A stretch of 64,000 nt of DNA from Nitrospira sp. (GTDB lineage Bacteria > Nitrospirota > Nitrospiria > Nitrospirales > Nitrospiraceae): positions 1 through 64,000 of the forward strand of contig JANDJL010000011.1 of the NCBI GenBank assembly GCA_024330965.1, read 5' to 3'. The notes beneath the pieces are model-generated. The model saw nothing but the letters and a program-made list of their open reading frames with translations, did not search any database and was not told where the DNA came from. A program made the position numbers and the translations under genes. Position 1 is the first letter of the stretch; each line of letters starts with the position of its first letter. Positions 59,239 through 64,000 of this stretch are shown here, piece by piece.

Positions 59239-59544
59239 ATGAGCCGCTTGTGGAGAAACCTGACGATGTTGATGACAGCCGCCGTCATGTCGTCGGTCGC
59301 ATCGGCCGCCGGGCCACCTTGCGACAAGTACCCACCCGCCAAACAAGCCCGCTGCGCCGAGATATGGAAAGAGCTGAACGAGCAAGACGGACCGATCATC
59401 GCCCAATTCGGACTCGATCAGCAAAGACGCCGGGAGGAAGGAACCATCGACGCCCGGCGGCACCTGGCCGAAAACATGGCGTTCATCAAACAATCGACCG
59501 AGAAGCGGCTTGAACGGCTCAAAGAGCGGATGGCGAGGGAGTAA
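59239..59544 (+). CDS. Small secreted hypothetical protein
   Basis: 101 residues from ATG 59239 (TGGAGATTGCT upstream). Signal peptide LTMLMTAAVMSSVASAAGPP, then CDKYPPAKQARCAEIWKELN and a helical end EKRLERLKERMARE. Two cysteines close to the cleavage site may form a disulfide. No family recognised. Convergent with the hydrolase gene, 24 bases away. Confidence 0.65.
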   Translation: MSRLWRNLTMLMTAAVMSSVASAAGPPCDKYPPAKQARCAEIWKELNEQDGPIIAQFGLDQQRRREEGTIDARRHLAENMAFIKQSTEKRLERLKERMARE

Positions 59545-59567
59545 CGGGACGTTTGGACGATCCGCCC

Positions 59568-60209
59568 CTACGAAGCCCGGATAAACTGATTTGTTTCCTT
59601 TTCCCACCCGATTTCGGTCTCAGGCCCATGCCCGGTCACGACGACCGTGGCGTCGTCGAGGGTATAGAGCCGTTCTCTGATCGATCGTTCAATGGCGTCA
59701 GGGTCGCCGCCCCAGAGGTCGGTACGGCCGATGCTGCCCCGAAAAAGGGTATCCCCTGCCAACACCAGCTTGTCGGCCGGGACATGAAAGCTCATCGAAC
59801 CCGGCGTATGGCCTGGCGTATGGAGCGCGAAAAGGGGGATCTCCCCGACAAACAATCGTTCTTCATCCCTGAGCCAATACTCCGGCATTGGGACGATTGC
59901 GGAGGGCACCCCGAACAGCCGGCATTGGATATCGAGATTCTTCCAGAGATCGAGGTCGTCCTGGTGCAGGCACAAGATCGCCCCCGTCGCCTCTTTCAAC
60001 GAACCGGCCGCGAGAAAATGGTCGAAATGGGCATGGGTGTGCAGGATGTGACTCACCGTCAGGCCGAGCCGCCGCACTTCTCCCAGAATCCGTCCCGGAT
60101 CACCGCCGGGATCGACGATGATCGCCTGTTTTGTCACGGGATCGCCGATGATCGAACAGTTGCACCCGAGCGGAGGAACGGCGAAGGTTTTTCGAATCAG
60201 TCCGGCCAT
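59568..60209 (-). CDS. Metallo-beta-lactamase-fold hydrolase (glyoxalase II-like)
   Basis: 213 residues. VSHILHTHAHFDHFLAAGSL contains the HxHxDH metal motif; FALHTPGHTPGSMSFHVP and GDTLFRGSIGRTDLWGGDPD are the next metal-binding and active-site segments, and TVVVTGHGPETEIGWEKETN the last. Soluble and without signal peptide. Glyoxalase II or a related thioester hydrolase is likely; length (213) is close to the YcbL/GloB-like short type. Confidence 0.9.
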   Translation of the reverse strand: MAGLIRKTFAVPPLGCNCSIIGDPVTKQAIIVDPGGDPGRILGEVRRLGLTVSHILHTHAHFDHFLAAGSLKEATGAILCLHQDDLDLWKNLDIQCRLFGVPSAIVPMPEYWLRDEERLFVGEIPLFALHTPGHTPGSMSFHVPADKLVLAGDTLFRGSIGRTDLWGGDPDAIERSIRERLYTLDDATVVVTGHGPETEIGWEKETNQFIRAS

Positions 60210-60248
60210 GGACGCGCATGCTACCGTTCCTCACCTCTTCGACGCAAG

Positions 60249-60893
60249 CTACGGGAATTCTTCTCCTTCCTCATCCCGGATGATCCATACGACGTCCGTC
60301 TCGAGGATCGTCCATTCCGATCCCTTTCGATGAAACCACACGAGAAAACCGGCGCCTGTGTCGTCAGGCCTGAAATGTTCCACATAGAGCAATGCCTGAT
60401 CATTGCGTAGCGTCCGCCCGATCCTCGAAAGGGCCACACGTTCGGACAACGACGGAGGCGTCTGCGTCAAGAGACCGACCTTCAAGGGCCTCATGGACAA
60501 GGCTTCCGGCTCTTCCATCAACCCGTCCGACAGAAACCGATATCGAGCGCCGAAACGGAAGAGCCCTTCAAGGCGAGCGGAGACGCGATTTGCCTGCACA
60601 AAGTCATGCACCAGCTCTTCCGGAAGACGTGCCTTGAAATAATTCTGTTCATGAAACCAATCGACCGTCAGCGGTCCCGTTTGGTTCGGCAACAGCCGAC
60701 CGACGGTCATCCGCTCAATCAATAAGAACCGCGTGTGAGCGGATAGAAACAGCCGCTCGATTGCCCGATCGTACAGGAGATAATCTTCGGCAGGCACTTC
60801 CACCACTCCCCCGCCCGCCTCGCCGCCGAACGTCGCCTGCCACGGCAATCCCAGCCAGCATCCCACCGTCAGGACGGCCACCAGTTTTCTCAT
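60249..60893 (-). CDS. Periplasmic hypothetical protein
   Basis: 214 residues from ATG 60893. Signal peptide KLVAVLTVGCWLGLPWQATF. The mature part has EDYLLYDRAIERLFLSAHTR, TVDWFHEQNYFKARLPEELV, and ALLYVEHFRPDDTGAGFLVW. No named domain. It is divergent from the lipoprotein gene at 60998, with 105 bases between that should hold both promoters, and 40 bases upstream of the hydrolase gene. Confidence 0.65.
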   Translation of the reverse strand: MRKLVAVLTVGCWLGLPWQATFGGEAGGGVVEVPAEDYLLYDRAIERLFLSAHTRFLLIERMTVGRLLPNQTGPLTVDWFHEQNYFKARLPEELVHDFVQANRVSARLEGLFRFGARYRFLSDGLMEEPEALSMRPLKVGLLTQTPPSLSERVALSRIGRTLRNDQALLYVEHFRPDDTGAGFLVWFHRKGSEWTILETDVVWIIRDEEGEEFP

Positions 60894-60997
60894 GATCGAA
60901 GCATACAAGGCCGTTTCCGAGACGGTCAAACGTTCGGGCATGGACAACCTGCGGGAAAGCATGGATAATCGGGCCGGCTTTTCGGGAGACCTCTTCT

Positions 60998-61732
60998 ATG
61001 TTTCGGGCCGGTCATCCTGTTTATCGTCTGCTGGTCATCGGCGCGCTCGCCCTTTCATCGGCCCTCGTCAGTTGCGGCCCGGACGATGCTCCTCTCAAAG
61101 CGGAAAACGAGGCGCTGAAGAAGCAAGTGGCCAAGCAAGAATCCCTATTGACCTCGCTTCAAGACGGTAATCGCGTCATGCAGCAGCAAATCGATCTGCT
61201 GAACCAGGAACTCCGCGACGCTAAACAGGCCACCGAATCGGCCAAAGAAGCGACCGCCCGCCTGAATGAACAACTGGAGGCCCAACTCGCACAGGTCAAG
61301 CGGATGAGCGCGGAGATTCAGCGGACGGCCCAGGCCCAAGCGGCCCTGTCCATCAAGGTCGATGACAAAGGAGTCCAGTTCGAGACCATTCCCCACTCCC
61401 TGAACGCCGTTGCCAAAATAACGGAAGAAGCCTTGGCAAGAAACGGCTATCAGATCAAAGCCGGCTTCAGAACCGATCAAAGGGCCGTCTACGTGACGGA
61501 CCGCAAAATCTCATCCCCCGCCTCGCTCGAAATCGCCGGTTTTCGGAACCAATATCTTATCTCCCTTCAAGCCGTGCCGGGAAATGCTACGAAACTCGGC
61601 GTCAAGGCGGAGTTTGAAAAAGTCGCCCAGGGCGGGCGCATACTGGCTGTCAGCGCGGAGGAGACGGCGGAAATCGAACGGCGTCTGATCGGCGAAATCA
61701 ACAAGGCGCTCAACGCGCCAGGCAGGACGTGA
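60998..61732 (+). CDS. Predicted lipoprotein with a long coiled coil
   Basis: 244 residues. Lipobox LSSALVSCGPDD after the signal LLVIGALALSSALV. A coiled coil (LKAENEALKKQVAKQESLLT to about residue 110: QLEAQLAQVKRMSAEIQRTA) is followed by a compact domain (VQFETIPHSLNAVAKITEEA, RNGYQIKAGFRTDQ). No family named. Likely on the inner face of the outer membrane. Confidence 0.7.
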   Translation: MFRAGHPVYRLLVIGALALSSALVSCGPDDAPLKAENEALKKQVAKQESLLTSLQDGNRVMQQQIDLLNQELRDAKQATESAKEATARLNEQLEAQLAQVKRMSAEIQRTAQAQAALSIKVDDKGVQFETIPHSLNAVAKITEEALARNGYQIKAGFRTDQRAVYVTDRKISSPASLEIAGFRNQYLISLQAVPGNATKLGVKAEFEKVAQGGRILAVSAEETAEIERRLIGEINKALNAPGRT

Positions 61733-61925
61733 TCCTGCGCCCAGTACCATCCGGCCGTTGTGCTCGCTGAATTATCCCGTCCTCGCCGGCGTCAGGGCCT
61801 GATCGGGTCCCATGGAAATCATCACGATCAGGAGCCGACCGCATCGGGTGCCCACCTCGCGGCGTTCCGCAACAATCGCTCGTTTTCTTCGTCGCACATG
61901 TCCCTCGTGCTACCATCACGTTTTG

Positions 61926-63479
61926 ATGAATCCTCCGACCGGCACGCACGACTTCCGCACGCTGATCCGCTCCTCTCATCCACTCATTGCAATCGACACG
62001 GTCGAAGAGGATCGCGTGTTGGCCTTGCTTCAGTCGGTCACGACGCAAGAGCGGATGCCCCTCTTCGAGTGGTCCCTCACCAGGGGCCTGACTCGATCCG
62101 ACGGGCCGACGCTCAGCAAATTGACCGCCACACCGCTGGCGCTCCTCCAACACCTGCACGGATTGACGGTCGAAGCGGTTTTTTGGCTCAAGGATCTCGC
62201 GCCGCATCTGCAGGACCCGCAAGTCGCGCGCCAGCTTCGAGAGGTGGCAGCCGTGTTCTGCCGATCGCGCGCTACCTGCGTGATCACCGGCCATCCCCTC
62301 ATCCTCCCGCCCGACATTGAGCGTCTCGCGGTTCGATTCGAACTGCGATTGCCCGATACCAACGAGCTGCGATCCATGCTCCATAACCTGCTCCATTCAC
62401 TCGGACCGAGGCTGACACCGCAACCGACCGACGCGGTCAGACTCACACCGAGCAAAGCCGGTCAGGCCGACACCACTCCAAGGACGGATGACGGGACCGA
62501 CGAGCACGAAACCGTACTCCGCGCCTTGCGCGGCCTCACGCTCCATCAAGCCCGCCAGATCGTTACGCAGTGTCTCGTCGAGAACGGATGCCTCTCCGCC
62601 TCGGCCGTTCAGGCCATCATCAAGCGGAAGATCCAACTCATCAAGGACGGGGGACTGCTGGAATACTACCCTCTTGAGGACAATCAGTTCGAGCTGGGCG
62701 GCTTTGCCAACTTGAAGGCGTGGTTGGACCGGACCCAAATGGGGTTTACAGACGAGGCCAAGGCGCTCAATCTCCCGCCTCCCCGCGGCATCATGCTCGT
62801 GGGCGTCCCAGGTTGCGGAAAATCGCTTGCAGCCAAGGCCGTCGCCCGCTCATGGCAACTGCCGCTGCTCAAACTCGATGCAGGACGACTGTTCGATAAG
62901 TTCGTCGGCGAGTCGGAGAAAAACTTCCGCAGAGCGATCGAGATGGCTGAATCCTTGTCGCCGATCGTGCTCTGGATCGACGAAATCGAAAAGGCCATGG
63001 CGGGGGGACGCGGGGACGGCGAGGCCGACGCGGGTTTGAGCCGCCGGCTATTCGGCGCCTTCCTCACCTGGTTGCAAGAGAAAAAACAGGAAGTCTTCGT
63101 CATCGCCACCGCTAACGATCTCTCATCACTACCGCCCGAACTGCTGCGCAAGGGCCGATTCGATGAGATTTTTTTTGTGGATTTGCCAGACGATGAAGAA
63201 CGGAAGGCCATTTGGAGGATCCATTTGCACCTTCGGAAGCAGGACGTGACGCGCTTCGATCTGACCAAACTGGCCAGTGCCAGCGACGGTTTCAGCGGAT
63301 CCGAGATCGAACAAGTCGTTGTCGCATCCCTCTATCAGGCGTTATATCAGCGGACCCCGCTGACGACCGATCTTTTGATCGAGGAACTGACCAAGACCGT
63401 TCCGCTTTCCGTCACCAGACACGAAGACATCGACGAACTCAGGCGGACGGCTTACGGACGGTTTATCAGCGTGCGGTAA
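61926..63479 (+). CDS. AAA+ ATPase (Ycf46-like)
   Basis: 517 residues from ATG 61926; the longer frame to 61812 is unlikely. The N-terminal half resembles the Ycf46 N-domain (THDFRTLIRSSHPLIAIDTV, LKDLAPHLQDPQVARQLREV). The AAA+ module has Walker A GVPGCGKS, Walker B VLWIDEIEKA, sensor 1 VFVIATANDLSSLPPELLRK, the arginine finger GRFDEIFFVDLP, and sensor 2 ASDGFSGSEIEQ. Ycf46-like proteins in cyanobacteria affect CO2 uptake, but the family is wide and its bacterial role unclear. Soluble. Confidence 0.85.
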   Translation: MNPPTGTHDFRTLIRSSHPLIAIDTVEEDRVLALLQSVTTQERMPLFEWSLTRGLTRSDGPTLSKLTATPLALLQHLHGLTVEAVFWLKDLAPHLQDPQVARQLREVAAVFCRSRATCVITGHPLILPPDIERLAVRFELRLPDTNELRSMLHNLLHSLGPRLTPQPTDAVRLTPSKAGQADTTPRTDDGTDEHETVLRALRGLTLHQARQIVTQCLVENGCLSASAVQAIIKRKIQLIKDGGLLEYYPLEDNQFELGGFANLKAWLDRTQMGFTDEAKALNLPPPRGIMLVGVPGCGKSLAAKAVARSWQLPLLKLDAGRLFDKFVGESEKNFRRAIEMAESLSPIVLWIDEIEKAMAGGRGDGEADAGLSRRLFGAFLTWLQEKKQEVFVIATANDLSSLPPELLRKGRFDEIFFVDLPDDEERKAIWRIHLHLRKQDVTRFDLTKLASASDGFSGSEIEQVVVASLYQALYQRTPLTTDLLIEELTKTVPLSVTRHEDIDELRRTAYGRFISVR

Positions 63480-63797
63480 CGGCGACGTGACCTCTTTCAT
63501 CCCGACGGCCTTCACGGTCTCGACGGTTGCCCGCCGCCTGAACCGCTTTCCCTCTGCCAGTGCCCCCCAACGGTCATGAACCCGTCTCGATGTGTACAAA
63601 TCGACTTCCATGAAAGAGCCACCCCACGAGCCGCTTGCCCACCTTTCCGCATACCTCGTTTCATCAATTTTTTCCGTCGTCCCGTTACAGTCCCGACACG
63701 GAGCCGCCGATAAGAACCTGCAAGGACGAGAAAAAGAACCGACACCGTGCCCTTACGTTCACGGCACTGTCGTCCCGTAACCTGTTACAATACCTTT
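63480..63797. other. Intergenic, no gene recognised
   Basis: About 320 bases. Short open frames on both strands have no ribosome site or motif. A promoter for the next gene should be near the end. Confidence 0.4.
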
Positions 63798-64000
63798 ATG
63801 ACGCTCTCCTCAAAGCACACGAGAATGCCGCCTCCCACGTCTCTCCGCCACGCCTTGGTGAACGTGCGGCACGGTCTTTTGAAATTGCATAAGGCGCTCA
63901 TCGTAGCGGAACAGATCACCTTTGAGCGAATTTATGGACGCATCGATTCGACCAGCCAATTGCTCCAGTTGGTCATGAACGACCCCTGGTTTACGTGGCT
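63798..64000 (+). CDS. Conserved hypothetical protein, 5' part cut by the window edge
   Basis: 67 codons visible, starting MTLSSKHTRMPPPTSLRHAL and continuing VNVRHGLLKLHKALIVAEQI, TFERIYGRIDSTSQLLQLVM and NDPWFTWL. The 'LLKLHKAL...E...G-x-I...LLQL...DPWF-WL' pattern is that of a widespread bacterial family of unknown function in which the DPWFAWL motif is followed by RPLS. No signal peptide. A first Met further downstream (MPPPT) is also possible. The C-terminus lies beyond the window. Confidence 0.65.
   Translation, partial: MTLSSKHTRMPPPTSLRHALVNVRHGLLKLHKALIVAEQITFERIYGRIDSTSQLLQLVMNDPWFTW

Noticed and set aside
1..64000. CRISPR arrays, tRNA or rRNA genes, prophage, complete insertion sequences
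   Set aside because: None was recognised by eye; repeats found are coding HAF units, one short tandem duplication and short simple repeats.

Overview
The window is bacterial chromosome, most likely from the genus Nitrospira (nitrite-oxidising or comammox Nitrospirota). The grounds are gene content: two NxrC-like haem-b gamma subunits of the type II DMSO-reductase family plus a cytochrome c/NxrC-like fusion, a TorD-like chaperone next to the best NxrC candidate, two large paralogous 'cytochrome bd-like' membrane oxidases of the sort known from Nitrospira, and many c-type cytochromes. No rRNA, tRNA, CRISPR array, complete insertion sequence or prophage was recognised. The catalytic subunits NxrA and NxrB are not in the window.

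Layout. 1-14.5 kb, almost all on the minus strand: a partial HicB-type antitoxin, two pentahaem cytochromes, a PDZ-like secreted protein, an NxrC-like protein, an NHL-repeat protein, TatA, a TPR protein, a polytopic membrane protein, a B12-binding radical SAM enzyme, then (behind a terminator) the main NxrC candidate, its TorD-like chaperone, a four-cluster ferredoxin and an HExxH protein. This reads as an accessory and maturation region for nitrite oxidoreductase or a relative. 14.7-18.7 kb: a WD40 protein, a decayed defence island (frameshifted and internally deleted restriction helicase, a VapBC-like pair whose toxin is broken by a 13-bp tandem duplication, and a methyltransferase remnant) and a thioredoxin-fold protein. 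18.7-26.8 kb: an intergenic region with two perfect DnaA boxes and an NrdR-like palindrome, a 58-aa gene missed by length cut-offs, three tandem paralogous lipoproteins with a BamE-like lipoprotein, and a sigma-54 two-component pair.

26.8-34.5 kb is housekeeping: secF, secD, yajC, tgt, argS, a GT9 glycosyltransferase and mobA. 34.6-50.8 kb is a respiratory island, all minus strand except one 34-aa gene: a dihaem cytochrome c/NxrC-like fusion, two membrane-anchored cytochromes c, a bd-like oxidase, three tiny single-span proteins, two membrane-anchored FGE-fold proteins, a second bd-like oxidase with an unusual upstream membrane protein, a double PCP-reductase-domain protein, a DUF420-like protein, an O-methyltransferase and a cupredoxin-like exported protein. 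The arrangement suggests an oxidase supercomplex with small accessory subunits.

51.2-64 kb is mixed and mostly plus strand: a fatty acid desaturase, lipoproteins, a PEP-CTERM/HAF-repeat exported protein, the 5-oxoprolinase operon pxpB-pxpA-pxpC, a metallo-beta-lactamase-fold hydrolase, a Ycf46-like AAA+ ATPase and the start of a conserved gene that runs off the edge. Functions are assigned from motifs read by eye; no database search was run.
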